From Tetraselmis striata (Eukaryota; Chlorophyta; Chlorodendrophyceae; Chlorodendrales; Chlorodendraceae), in assembly GCA_006384855.1 (NCBI GenBank), contig VCJN01000638.1:1-64000 (forward strand): a DNA stretch of 64,000 nt. The letters run 5' to 3'. Under the pieces are notes generated by a model. The model was not told the origin of the DNA. It made no database searches and was given only the letters and a program-made list of their open reading frames with translations. Shown here piece after piece: positions 12,357-39,647 of the stretch (positions are counted from its first letter, which is position 1; the number at the start of each line of letters is the position of its first letter). The position numbers and the translations under genes were made by a program.

Positions 12357-12684
12357 GGGAGGGTCCGCCAAAAAATACCCACTATTTCTAGGTAGGAATA
12401 CCCCGGGTGCCGCTTGCTGTGCGTGTACACCGCACAACTCGCCACCAGTAGCCATTCCCCACCCACGTCGCACGACTGCCTTTCGGCACCGCGTGCGTAT
12501 CCCACTTCTTGCCCTCCCGAGGGAGGGTCCGCCAAAAAATACCCACTATTTCTAGGTAGGAATACCCCGGGTGCCGCTTGCTGTGCGTGTACACCGCACG
12601 ACTCGCCACCAGTAGCCATTCCCCACCCACGTCGCACGACTGCCTTTCGGCACCGCGTGCGTATCCCACTTCTTGCTCTCCCGA
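12357..12684 (+). repeat. Two-copy 164-bp tandem duplication of a transposon end plus flank
   Basis: 12357-12520 and 12521-12684 are almost identical, with a few single-base differences. Each copy contains the right terminal repeat of the hAT-like element followed by about 115 bp of array sequence. The duplication therefore happened after transposon insertion. Confidence 0.9.
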
Positions 12685-14321
12685 TTGCGCGATATGCCGA
12701 TATCATCCAGCATTTTTTTGCTTCGGAGCGCGGTCCGAGCACAAGAGCCGACTGGTACCCGTACGGACGTGCCGCATCGCATCGCGGAAGTTCTCTTCGT
12801 GCTTCGCACATTCATGGCGCACGATTTTCCACGAGGACTACCCTTCCGCATCGCACAGACATAGGCGGACATCGCACTGATAGGCCAGGGATAAATCGAC
12901 GCCACGCGACCGGACCCGCCAAGCTCCTGCCTCTCCCCAGCGGCCGCCAATTTTCGCGACACACAGAGTAACGCTTTTTGGTTTCGGAGCGCGGAGCGCG
13001 ACGGACGGCGGACGCGCCGCTGCCGAACCTCGTCCCGTCGCAAAACGCACTCTTCTTGCTTCTCGCTGTCCCTGCATACCACAAGACTCGCCACGACTAC
13101 CCTTCATGCTGCACAACTACGGTACGGCTGTGTGTGATCCTATGATTATCGATTGGATCATCGGGGAGCCTCCCGAATCCGCGATGCGCCGATGCCTCGG
13201 ACAGCGTTTTTTGTTGCGGATCGCGCCGCAGCGGTTACTTGTTGACGGACCACGGATCCGCCGCTGCCTCAGCACCTCGCGCAGGCACCGTGCCGCTTGC
13301 TGTGTTTGTACACCGCGCGCGGCTCGCCACAAGTCGCCATTACCCATAAACGTCGGACGACTGCCGTTCGACGAGTGCCCCCTCTTCGTGCCCGAGTGCA
13401 TGAACCTCACGATTTCGCGAAGTGCCGATGTCACGCATATATAAGGTTTTCTTCTTCGGAGCACCGAGTGGGACGGCCGGACGGGCACGGACGCCCCGGA
13501 TTGAATTGAAACACGCAAGCACTTCGCTTCTCGCTGTGCGTACAGGTACACACCGCGCGATGATCTGTTTTTAATGCACTGGCATAGCCCGACTCTGTGC
13601 TCTTAGGTTCGCTGAGTTAATACCTCCTGCTTCTTGTGGCACCGCCGATTCCGCCAGGCGCCGTACCACTTTTTTTTGGCTTCGGAGCGCCGAGGTCACC
13701 GACTGCGACGGAGCACGAACGCCCCGCTGCCGCAGCACCGCAGCGCGCACACGTGCTGTCGTGCTACTTGTTTCGTGCTACTTCTTAGCGCGCGGGCGTT
13801 TAAACCATCGCCACAGACTTCTAAATGATGCACGTCGCACTAGAAGCCGGGCGAACTCCCCGGCGGCACAGCCCGCCGGTAGGGCCACCGCCGCGCGGAG
13901 TAGAGATTATGCGGAGGTTTTGTCATCGCGAGTAGGGGCTACGTACCGAGGGCTTGTTTTGGTTTCGGAGCGTCGAGGGATTTGAAGTCCCGAAGATGCC
14001 GCCACCCGCTCTGCTCCGCACCGTGCACCACTCAATAAATTAGACGAAGTGTTCAGCATCTTACATGTATAGCCGCATGATATTCTCGCCAGCAGCACCA
14101 GAAATGTTCGCGACTAGCGCCCCACGCAATTTGTAGTGATGCGCCTGGCACCCAGGAGCCTGATAGCGCCGCCGGACTCCATGTCGACTACTATGGTTTC
14201 GGAGCATGTCGAACACTCGCATCAACACAGTCCGAGCGTCAGCAACCAAAAAGAGCTCGCCGCCGCACCGAATTCGCTACCTCATATGCACATCGCCGTA
14301 GCTCCTCACCGCACACCATAA

Positions 14322-14746
14322 CTAAGAGTTCCCAATGTGCGATGTGATTGATTACACTATGCTATTCTGCGAGAAGCAAAGATTGAGGCCACGCAATCCC
14401 CTGATCCCAGCTGCTGTCCGCCAGATGACCGCCGGCGACATGCAGAGCGAACTCAGCAGCATTGTAAAGCGAGTTGTAAGCGACCTACATACATAAAAGA
14501 GACAGCAAGTTCAAACACGATCACCGGCATAGCAAGTCGAAACTTACGGGTGTGTGTCCTGGCACTCTTGCAGCACAATACTGGAATAATTTATGAGAGA
14601 TGTTTACTTACATCTTCTGAAACTGTCCTGGCTGGTCATCAGCCGCGCGTCATCATACATTCGCTGCCAAGACTCCGGGAGCCCTCCCCATCCGCGCATG
14701 CGGGTGCGGGCTTTATACAAGATATAAATTATAGGGTCACGGCGCC
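14322..14746. other. KATNIP 3' flank
   Basis: Downstream of the KATNIP stop on the minus strand; contains its probable poly(A) signal. Nothing else recognised. Confidence 0.5.
14608..14612 (-). terminator. Probable KATNIP poly(A) signal (TGTAA)
   Basis: TGTAA on the minus strand about 135 nt after the stop codon. TGTAA is the usual poly(A) signal of chlorophyte green algae. Confidence 0.5.
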
Positions 14747-30844
<16,098 letters not shown>

Positions 30845-31438
30845 GCCGCCCCCCCTACCGAGCAAGGCCGCCGGCGCGGCCCCGCTGCCCGGTCGTGTGC
30901 GCGAGAGCTCTGCCGCGACGGGCCGTTACGTTGTCACTCGTCGCAGCCGCGAAAGGGGTGGGCGGGAGAGAGCGGCTCTCGCCAGCGGCAGCCAACAGCG
31001 GCACCACGGCCCCTGGCTAGAGGGGCTGGCCGGATGAGACTGCGAGCGTGCTTGAGAAAACAGTCGATGGCTGCAACGCTACGAGCAGCAGCACGGCTCT
31101 GATGCTCGAATCCCCAGCCCGATTGGTCGCTGCTACTCCTGTGACGCTTTGTTATCTGGTTGGCCGCTGCGCCGGGCCGCGGCGGGAGAGTGAGGCCGGC
31201 ACGCCAAGCTCCAGCTCCGCCGCGGGGTTTGCACCTTTGTACGAGGTTTTCCCCCAATACAATGGGGGTCTTCAGATAGGGGACGGTCTACCTACGATAA
31301 GCCAGGACGAGTTCTGGCGTCTGACTGAGATGTATGATCCTTACATACATAAACCCATGTATGTACACTCCAGTGCCCATATTTTTATTATCCCAGTTCG
31401 AGGTGACAAAGGTTAAACCCTAAAGACGAAGATGAGTA
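30845..31438. other. KATNIP 5' flank
   Basis: GC-rich stretch upstream of the proposed KATNIP start, presumably holding its promoter. I see no TATA-like box or other gene. Confidence 0.4.
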
Positions 31439-32066
31439 CAGTGACTATACCGATATAATGAATACCGATATAGTGAACATACCGATATAGTGAACGGGGG
31501 GGGGGGGGGGGACGGATTCTTAACACCGGAAAAATCCCTATGTATACCCCTATAATAAACTTACCAATACAATAAACTTACCGCTATAGTGAACGGGGGG
31601 GGGGGGGACACAATGCCCCAAACTATACCGATATAGTAAACTTCTCTACATAACGGCAGTGTTGCCGACGCCGAACCCGGCCGTTGGCGTGTTCCGATAG
31701 CCGGTACCGTCTCCAGTACGGGCGCGGAAGGCCTCTACAGCCACTCGGCGGTGGCGGCGGCGGCGGCACACTGCGGCACATTGCGCCCACCGCCACTCAA
31801 CTGCCCCACCGCGTCTGTCGCCATCGCGCCATGGCGACGCCCACCGAGCAGCGCTGTTCCTATCTAGACAACTGCAGGATAAGGCCTGGAGACTGCTACA
31901 GTGAACGGGGTCACCGTTACAATAAACAATAGTACCGATTTAGTAAACCGTTTACTATAGCGGTCGGGTGGGCCTGCTTATAATGAACACCGATATAGTG
32001 AACATACCGACACAGTGAACGGGGGGGGGGGGGGACGCAATGTTTATTATATCGGTATAGTCACTG
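31439..32066. mobile_element. pogo/Tc1-mariner-like MITE, 628 bp
   Basis: The ends are inverted repeats starting CAGTGACTATACCGATAT at 31439 and in reverse at 32066. They are flanked by TA on both sides (31437-31438, 32067-32068), the Tc1/mariner/pogo signature. Subterminal copies of ACCGATATAGTGAAC occur several times near both ends, some running directly into G-homopolymers (31496-31511, 31596-31608, 32020-32034). The GC-rich middle has no transposase frame, so this is a non-autonomous copy. Confidence 0.85.
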
Positions 32067-32157
32067 TACACGGGTTTCAGACGAGGATAAGACTGTAAAT
32101 TCATACAAGGATTATCACGTTTCCTATTTTGCCAAGCTTCCACCTCGAAGTTGCTTT

Positions 32158-32222
32158 AGTGGACGTTTCCTATTGCCATTTCGGGTGATTTCCTGATCGC
32201 CTTTGCCGGCTAGCTCATGTAA
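32158..32222 (+). repeat. Short dispersed repeat ending AGCTCATGTAA
   Basis: The sequence around TTTCCTGATCGCCTTT..GGCTAGCTCATGTAA recurs at 55703-55756, inverted at 60349-60403, and partly at 60800-60832. The TIR element 32226-34782 starts directly behind it. Confidence 0.6.
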
Positions 32223-32509
32223 TTAAGCAGGTCCGATTTTATGTTTTAGATTCCCCCCCCCCCCCCTCTGTGTTTCCACCCCTCTGTTTTATTTATGTTG
32301 ATCTCACATTAGTAAAATATGCCCAAAGTTGCATAGTAAATACCACTGGCGTGACTTTTTTTTCTGGTTTCAATGCATGGCTGTACTGTATAGGTGCAGA
32401 AGGGTGTTCCCTGCCATATGCAAGCATAAACTGGAGAGGGGGGTGGGGCACTTTTTGGAACCATCACCATATTATAGTCAGCATCATGCATGGCAACCCA
32501 ATCACACGG

Positions 32510-33567
32510 TGGCCATATCTACCCCTCCATGTAGTGCTACGATGTTGCTAAGCTGATGTATGCCACTGCTATGTGTTGCTATTCCCAATACCGTGCGTGT
32601 TGCGCTGCCAGCATCTATGCTGCTATCAAGTTCTCGCATCTTCTCAGCACAATTGGCCTTGGCGCCCCTCGCGAGCACTTGATAACCGGCACGCTCACAA
32701 GTCTGCACAAACGCAAAACAGTGGTGTATACATGATGTAACACCTCATCTATGAGACCTTCGTCTTCATCACCTGGACATCAGCACTACGCATCATCAAT
32801 GGGAGCAGTGTGGCAAGCGTGAAGGGGGCCGGGGGCAGCACATAGTGGCAACGGATATGCTCACCTGATAATCTGCACACACTGCACACAAGGTGGGGAT
32901 GAACTCCCAAGTGGGGTTCTTCTTCTTGTGTGTGTAATACTGAATCTCCACCGGAGCAGCACAGGGTAGGCGAGAATCGCACACAAAGGAAGCGTGATGA
33001 GAATGGTCCTCATGTAGGAGTTGCATGCCACACATGTGTTAGAGTTCTGACCGTCCGCAAGGCCATTGGCAGTCAGCCACTTACGCCACAGCAAGGTGAC
33101 ATGATGGTCAATCAGTGGCGTGTCAGCTGCAGATGATATACTGAATGTGGCATGCATGGATATGGCAGAGGAGCTCACCGCAATTTGGTACTCTCCTCTG
33201 GTGTGACAGCTGGCTCCTCATCCGATCGCGATGGAAGCACCATGTTGCAACATGCTTGCCAAGAGAAGATACACCTCGGCTTCTGGCAGACCGGCTCCTT
33301 GCAGCGCACAGTTCTTTCTACGCAGCCGCCCAATGCCTCCGATCTGGAACCCCGTCCGATTGTCAACTACACGGGCACGGGACGACACGGCAGTGGCGGT
33401 GTCTTGCCAAGCAGCCGGTTGTGTTGGCTGTTCAGTAGGCGCTGTCGGGTGCGACTGCTGGCCCTGGCCACGCCGCCCCGGCCACCCCCATTCGAAGTCG
33501 AGCGTAGACTTGGCAAGAAGCCCCCCGGCCTTCCCATATCAAAGTGATCTTCGTTGTCGTCAGCCAT
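32510..33567 (-). CDS. Unrecognised spliced ORF in TIR element 1, left half
   Basis: A start at 33567 opens an acidic N-terminus (MADDNEDHFDMGRPGG), followed by an Arg/Ser/Gly-rich stretch. Further minus-strand exon-like blocks with plausible splice sites follow: one ending PAVTPEESTKLR with GTGAGC at about 33177, one with WRKWLTANGLADGQ plus a CVAC pair (about 33130-33005), one with LCAVCADYQ closed by GTGAGC at about 32862, and one with ERAGYQVLARGAKANCAEKM (about 32700-32640). The C-x2-C pairs suggest a zinc-binding N-terminal domain, as in many transposases. I could not join the exons confidently, and the product is unknown. Confidence 0.35.
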
Positions 33568-33789
33568 CTTCGCGAGGATGAGGGGTGTGATGGTGGGTTA
33601 GGGTGCTGATGGGCTAGCGGGAGGTGTCTGTCCAGCCCGGCCAAGCGCCATCCAAGGATATGCCTGGCCTAGATATTAACGGCGGTGGTGCGGGGCTGAT
33701 CCCCCAGCCGCTCAATGCACCGCTCCAGGCCGCTGAAAACTGCTTAAGTACGTGAACGCTGAATAATGCTTGAGTATGGCCCACATTAT

Positions 33790-34680
33790 CGTTTTGCCGA
33801 TGAAGTTTAACTTCTGTGCCGACGACATTGAGATGTGGGTTCACACATTGCGAGATTTGCGGGAGAAGCAGTGGAAGGATTCGCGTCCTTTCGACAGGTT
33901 CTGGCCTGAAGACGCTGAAGAGCTGCATGATTGGCTCTGAAACCGCCCTCCGTGCCCGGCACGAGGAGCTACGGGCAATACGGACACTTCCGCGAAACCC
34001 GAAGCCGGCCCCGCTGCGCACAACTCCCGGAACGCGGCGGAGCTGCCCCACAACGCCGAGGCCGCCGTGGGACGTATGATTGAGGTCATAGACGGTCTCA
34101 GGCGGTTGGAGTGAAACCCCGTGACCACCGTCGGACCAAGGAAAACCAACGATGACTCCTTCAAGCAGTTCTTTGACGCCGGCCAAGGCAACTTTGTGAT
34201 TGTGGACATGTCCGAACACCACGACGACATCACCGAGGCCGAGCGCTTCGACCTTCTCGGCGATTGGGAGGCTACACGATCCGTGGGTAAGATCAGAAAG
34301 CACAAAGACATGAAGGACCCCGATGAGATCAAGAGGCAGCTGAAACTGGTGTCGTACGAGCCATGGGTCCCCGATCATAGTGGCAACCCCGAGATCCCTC
34401 TATGGCTTGGGGCGGATCTCGCGCGCATCGAAGGACGCGCCGTTCCCGACACCCATGGGAGGTTGCGCAGACGATGCCTTGGCGTCCATTGGCGGCCTTG
34501 CCCATGCGTACGTACGATCGGTACTACAGAAACCTTGGCGGCGTCGCGTCGTCGTCTTTCATGACAAACTTCATGGGCACCGGCGTTCCCGCGGTGTCGC
34601 TGCTCGGCAAAATTTTCGGCGGTACCGAGAAGGTGTTAGAACAATGGGAGCCTTGGAACGACCTAGTGAACGGCATATAA
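33790..34680 (+). CDS. Unrecognised ORF set in TIR element 1, right half
   Basis: Plus-strand frames have normal protein composition. One is a segment with FNFCADDIEMWVHTLRDL (about 33800-33940). A 34121-34564 frame carries FVIVDMSEHHDDITEAERF and IRKHKDMKDPDEIKRQL. The C-terminal segment, ending KVLEQWEPWNDLVNGI, stops at 34680. They lie in different frames, so introns or shifts must separate them. A long antisense ORF (34378-33614) overlaps but looks less protein-like. No family recognised. Confidence 0.35.
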
Positions 34681-34889
34681 TGACTCCCCCCCCCCCCCCC
34701 CCCCCCCCCGCCCCGCCCCCCCGCCCCGCTCTGTCTCTCCGGAAAGTAGAATACTAAAACATAACATTAAATCGGACCGGCCTTATGTATTTCACGTTTC
34801 GAGTTGAGTTGAGTTTCAAGTTGAGTTCAGCAAAACGGTCGCGGAGGTTGTTTTACACGGTCAAGAGCCGAAATTGGCATAGAGGCTCG

Positions 34890-37800
34890 GTGATGAAAGC
34901 GTCGAGGAAAAACGGAGTCCAGGGGCGCTGTGTGTAGCACAGCGAAACTGGAAGATGGCATGCTCAGCCGTTGCGGCTGATTTTATGTCTACTCATGCTG
35001 CACACGAGTGGGCGCAGCGACAGGTGAACTAGTAATCTACACGTGCCGCTTAGCAGCACATGTAGCCGGAAAAGCGGAATGATAGGGAAAAAGGAAACTC
35101 CACAAACTAGTTTAGATCATTTCAAGTTGATCTGGTTTTGCCAGACGAACAAGAGAGCGGCAATTTGACGAAGCAGGGGTAGCACCAAGTCACGAAGGAG
35201 GCACCGGACGGGCCACCGTTCCGGAGTCTTGAAAGTACTTGAAGTGGCGAAGGGGTGCGATGTGGCCATAGAAGAACCACGCGCCAGATGAGGGGAGGAC
35301 GTTGGAGGTCGATGTAGTCCGCAACGAAGTCGGAGTTGGTGGCCCACCCGCCTTGGCGGTGGATGTGGGGCAGTGGGATATCGACGGAGGTCGCAGCAAA
35401 AGCTGCATCCTTGCAAAGGCTGTGACAGGTCCAGAAAGTGCCGGCAAAAAGGGGGCAGCACCGACGAGATGAATGGTTGTAGAGAGCCAATCCAACACAG
35501 TAGCGGCAGTCCACGACTTGGAGTGCTCTTTCGGGGTGATCGCCCAGAAGTTAGTCTTGGCCAAGGCAACATGGACCAAGGGGGCAGACTAAACGTTGTC
35601 GATGAAGTGGTGTAGCAGTGTTCGGGAGACACGGGGCTGCTCCGACCCGGGAAAGAGCATGATGCGGAGGTCGTCGTCGGAACCGCGCCGGCCGGCGCGG
35701 CCCTTCTCGCGGTACACCTGCAAGGTAATGTTGTAAGAGTCGACGTGCACGTCCCGCACTCGGCCGGCCACGTCAGTATGCCTCCATGCGAAAAACATAA
35801 AGTTGGCTACCGCGGCCATGAGGGCCCGGAAGTCGTACTGGTACTCGGGGAGAGAAGCAGAAACAATCAACTCGGCACGCTCAACGAAGGAGTAAGCGAC
35901 AACATCGGCATGCAATGGGACGCGACAGCCTCTAGGCGGCGTTGTCTGCGTAGCAGGCCACGACGTGCGGCGGTGAGCATGTGTAGGCTATCCTTCGCGA
36001 TGAGGTCGATGTTGTGCAGTTCGGAGAACGTGTTGATTGCCGACAAGTAGGGCGGCAACGACGACTTAACCCCAGTGGGACCCCGCTCACTGATCCAAGC
36101 AACGTACCGAACGACGGTCGCAGCAGTCGCCTCGAGCGGGCTGATGGTCTCCGAGTCGTGGCAGAACTCGGCGAACGACTAGCCCGGATTGCCGGAGTAG
36201 CTATGTAGAGTTCGGCGGTAAGGGAGCTGGAGAGGAGGTCGAGTGCGCGTTGCCCCAGCTCGTCCGGGCCGCGCGCCTCATGTAGACGGGCCTGGAGCGA
36301 AGCTGCAAGGGGCGAGAGCTTCTGACTAGCCAATCACGTAAGTGCGACGTTGACCGACGCGGTTCTAACACGGGGCCGGGCCATCCCGGCTAAACACTTT
36401 GTTGAATTCATTAAGTCATTGGAAATCGAACGGTAACTATTGGACGGGTTAGTCTACGCATCACCAGGTCCGGGACGGGTTTGCGGGGCAATGCTCATGT
36501 TGACGGGCCGCCTGGCGCCCCCATGGCGCTCGCTCGTAGCGCCTGTCTCGCGCGCAACGTACACGCGCGAATGATAGTCGTTGCAAACCAAGATTTAAGA
36601 TTTAAAAATTCTTATAAGTTACATCCCGCCCAGTCCTTTGGCTAAACATGACGGTTGTCTTACGGGGCCGGCTGCACGAATAGCCGGCATAATGTCCGCT
36701 TTAGTTGAAGCGCATAGCTTGCAGCCCTCTAAAGGCCACGTGTGTAGCAGTACATATACTGATTTCGTACGTTGGTCCGGTACGCTAAAAGCGAGTCATA
36801 CGGGGGTTTAGGCTCGTACAAAGGCGCTAGCATTTACTGGCTAGCCCTGCCGCAGTAAACCGTGATCATGTGACCGCGCCGCGCCGTATATGCGCATGTT
36901 CCCGCCGTTATTCTCCCCCGGAAGTCGCAGCTTGCTCTAACGCTGCGCTCCACCGGCCACGGCCAAGCCGGAGGCCGCTCGGCTGTCGCGCTGCTGTGAT
37001 CAACAGCTTCCGCCTTGAGCTGTTGCCCGCGGTGTCCGTGCACATCCTCGGAGTTCATAGGTAAAGGTGGGGAAAACACCCCCATGCACCGCCGGCCGTA
37101 TGCTCTCCGATCTTGTGCAACACACCGGTGCCGGATCGCCCGACGCGCGGCAGCCACTTGTTCACGCTCTTGACCGAGGTCACTGCTCTAAGTTGGCTTC
37201 TTGGTCCCCGTGATGCACGACATGCTGGATTTATGACAGCCGCCACCGTGGAAGGTTGTGCCGAGTATTGTAACGCCCCCCGTACCGGGCAGTTCGCACC
37301 GAAATACGAAAACACGATATAATCCCGAAGAACCCTCGCAAGTATGCTGCCCCCGAGTCGTACAGACCCCCCCCCCCTCCCCACCCGTGGGCGGATCTAG
37401 AAGAGGCCGATGCAAGGCCGAGGTCGTACATGAACACTTCTTAGCAGCCCCGTGCACAGGGCTGCTACCCGGCGGCGCCAACAAGCGCTACCGGGACTAC
37501 GAATATTATTCGAAACGTCCCCCACATGGCTCCCAGGTCGTCGCAATATCCGAGGACCCGCCACAACCGGCCACCCAGCTGAGCGCCCTGCAGCACCCAT
37601 ACGGGCACGGGTCTTTGGGGTTAAAAGCGCCCACCACGTGTAGGTGGGTGTGGTGCCGCCATGCTTGCCGGACCGAGGATCCTTTGCTCTTGGTGGGCCG
37701 CTTCCCTGCGGCGGGCGCCGTTGCGAACCATTTGTAGCCGCAACGATGAAATGGTGGTACGGGAAACGGGTTGTTGAACCGTCGGGTGCACGTGTGCGGA

Positions 37801-39135
37801 TGGTAAAGCCTCACTCGGCTGTGGCCTCAAGAAACGCCGCACCGAGGAAGGTCTAAACGAAGTCTGTAGGGTATAGGGAGGTCCGGTCCGGACACGGGGC
37901 GCTCACCCCGTCGTTGATGAGCTCCAAGGGTTCGCTGTGCGGCGGTCACCCAAATGTGGCCTTGCAAAGCGCCAACATGTTGGAAGGCGCCCTTCGACCG
38001 CCACCACGCCCGCGTCCACGCTCGCGATCTGCGATCGTCGCCGCCACACGAGCAGTGGCGGTGGCCTTGGCGTTGCTGGCGACTGTCGCCTCAAAGATCC
38101 GGCGCTTGTAGTCGCGCATCACGTCAATGAAAACCCCACAGCCCAAATGCTCCGCCGCGGGCTGAAATTGCTGAACCCACAGCACATCCGACTCCCCTTG
38201 GTCACCGTGCACACGCTTGATCTCGTTGAGCCTCCGCATAAAGGCCATACGAAAACGAAACGCTTTGTCGATGGCCAAGATGACCTCACCTCTGACGAGC
38301 GCGTGCAAGCTAAGGGGTGAAGTCTTGATTAGCAGCTGAAATGAAGGGTAGCGGCTCGTCGAGAGCCAAGAAGAGAGCGGCTGTGTAGTGAGCCCCAAAA
38401 CACATCATCCAAATGGACTCCTCATGGGCCTGCAGACGCCGATGACCCTGCTTGAGGTAGTCGTTCGTTAGGTCGGTACGTAATGGGACAAAACCATGCC
38501 GGCTGACCGGTCGAACGTCACTCATCGTAACCATGCTTTGCTCTCTATGTAAGGTCCAGCACCGCGAGGTAGTTGGCCTCGTCACTCACGGATTTCAAAG
38601 CGACACGGCCGCTTATTTGGGTTGGCTCTAGCAAGCCAAGGTGCGCTGCGGCTCCCCCGCTGCATGTCGTCTGTCCCGCGACGCGCTGCCCGGACCCAGA
38701 GCCGCCCATATAATGTGCTCCGTCTCCATCAACACCACGTCCACAAGCCGTCAGTTGGGCCACCGACGGTGAGAGCTCGAGCAACAATATGTAGACTAGC
38801 TTGCATGTCTGCTTGCTAGAGGTGATTCGAGCTAAGGCTCGGCGTCGGGGTCTTCTCCATAAGCTTGCATGGTGACGCACCGACGTACGGATAAGAATTA
38901 CTCACACGGATGGTGAGTCGGGTGTGGTTTTAAAACAACCTGTGACCTTGCCCGCAATATGATACGGGACAGTTAATCGCGGTGTGTAACACAGCGAAAC
39001 TGGAAGATGGCAAGCTCAACTGTTGCGGTTGCTTTATGTCAACTCGTGTTGCACACGTCCGAACGGGCGCATCGACGGAATAATGAGTTACCGGAAAAGC
39101 AGCTAGTTAAGGAGGAAACCCATAAGGTAGTTTAA
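34890..39135 (-). mobile_element. DIRS/Pat-like tyrosine-recombinase retroelement, fossil
   Basis: Related direct repeats at about 34890-35100 and 38984-39135 share CACAGCGAAACTGGAAGATG and CCGGAAAAGC. They bracket minus-strand coding remains. About 36333-35122 carries tyrosine-recombinase features: a core-binding segment (VVRYVAWISERGP, then LPPYLSAINTF) and a C-terminal block with HRQGGWA followed by DYIDL. About 38398-37900 has a gag-like ORF ending in a Gly/Arg-rich tail with a Cys. I see no reverse transcriptase segment, so the copy is internally reduced. It is clearly broken, with several breaks, and looks moderately old. A repeat shared with 596-1572 lies inside it. Confidence 0.65.
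36755..37735 (-). repeat. Dispersed repeat about 1 kb, copy 2
   Basis: Reverse-complement counterpart of 596-1572. It lies between the recombinase and gag-like parts of the DIRS-like fossil, so it may be internal sequence of that element or a separate insertion. Confidence 0.6.
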
Positions 39136-39640
39136 TATTATATCAGAACAAGTAGTCGGACACGTCGTCACACTACGCGGGCGAGCATCATATTAGACTT
39201 TCCCCCAGTAACAGTGCCAATAATTCTATCATATTGGCCTTCAATTAGTCTTGCGGATGGAATGCTCCGGCGATTTGCTTGACGACTTCCAGGTACCGTA
39301 TAAACGGAGCGTCGCCTACGAGGACCAAAGTAGTAAAAAGTAAAAGTAAAGGTCGCCCCGGGATCTCGGCCGAGACCGCCCCGGCACTTGACCTCTTGCA
39401 CCAAATGCAGTCGTTGGTCTTGCATAGCCCTTAGACCATTGCCTCATCATCCGAACCCCGTATAAGGGCTAATGCATAAAACATGCCGGACCGACATTGC
39501 CGAAATAAATCGACCAAGTATCGAATCTGGGACCTCTCGCACAAGTGACGAACTGACTACGACCGCTCAGCAATAACCGCCGAGCGGACAATTAATGTGC
39601 CAAAGTAGTACCCAGGGTTCATCCCGCTACAAATGGATCG
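39136..39640. other. Gene-free stretch with a weak tRNA-like segment
   Basis: On the minus strand near 39585-39520 the order GCTGAGCGGTCGTAGTCAG, then GAGGTCCCAGATTCGATAC, resembles the A- and B-box layout of a tRNA or a tRNA-derived SINE head. It lacks a good cloverleaf. No other feature seen. Confidence 0.25.
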
Positions 39641-39647
39641 CTGCCGA

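Larger units (their letters stand above)
9449..12405 (-). mobile_element. hAT-like DNA transposon
   Basis: The ends are an inverted repeat: CCTACCTAGAAATAGTGGG at 9449 and its reverse complement at 12379-12397. The flanks are CGTGCCGC on the left and GGTGCCGC on the right, a 7/8 match that fits the 8-bp target duplication of hAT elements. The repeat ends match imperfectly, since the right end carries extra bases (GGGGTATT). The element carries a transposase ORF (9727-12138, minus). Just inside the left end are a perfect 11-bp hairpin (9483-9507) and long G and C homopolymers (9519-9540, 9558-9582). The right end has been tandemly duplicated together with its flank (12357-12684). Confidence 0.75.
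7870..14320 (+). repeat. Decayed tandem array of about 230-bp units
   Basis: A signature close to TTCGGAGCGCCGAGCGCGAC recurs at about 8136, 8452, 8936, 9151, 9364, 12721, 12979, 13216, 13457, 13681, 13962 and 14193, usually 213-281 bp apart. It is followed by CCGCTGCC..CACCTCGCGCAGGCACCGTGCCGC (9411, 13259) and a CACGACTCGCCACGA-type block (9019, 13083). Units are heavily diverged and their ORFs are not conserved, so this reads as an old satellite-like array. The hAT-like element 9449-12405 is inserted into a unit and separates two blocks. Confidence 0.6.
32226..34782. mobile_element. TIR DNA transposon with TTA target duplication, copy 1
   Basis: The left end AGCAGGTCCGATTTTATG and the reversed right end GGCCGGTCCGATTTAATG are flanked by TTA (32223-32225 and 34783-34785). 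The same family occurs at 56108-59211. A three-base TWA duplication with GG-starting inverted repeats is the pattern of PIF/Harbinger elements; that placement is inferred because I do not recognise a DDE transposase. The interior holds two coding-like halves transcribed away from the centre: minus strand about 33567-32510 and plus strand about 33790-34680. C-homopolymers lie just inside both ends (32252-32265, 34686-34708). Confidence 0.6.

Noticed and set aside
12552-13094. 180-codon minus-strand ORF and neighbours with similar peptides
   Set aside because: The similarity comes from the 164-bp tandem duplication and the decayed array, not from a gene.
33614-34378. 254-codon minus-strand ORF inside TIR element 1
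   Set aside because: It is antisense to plus-strand segments with better protein composition; treated as a shadow.
39520-39585. Possible tRNA gene on the minus strand
   Set aside because: Only the box-like order is present; no acceptor stem or clean cloverleaf could be folded by eye. At most a SINE head.
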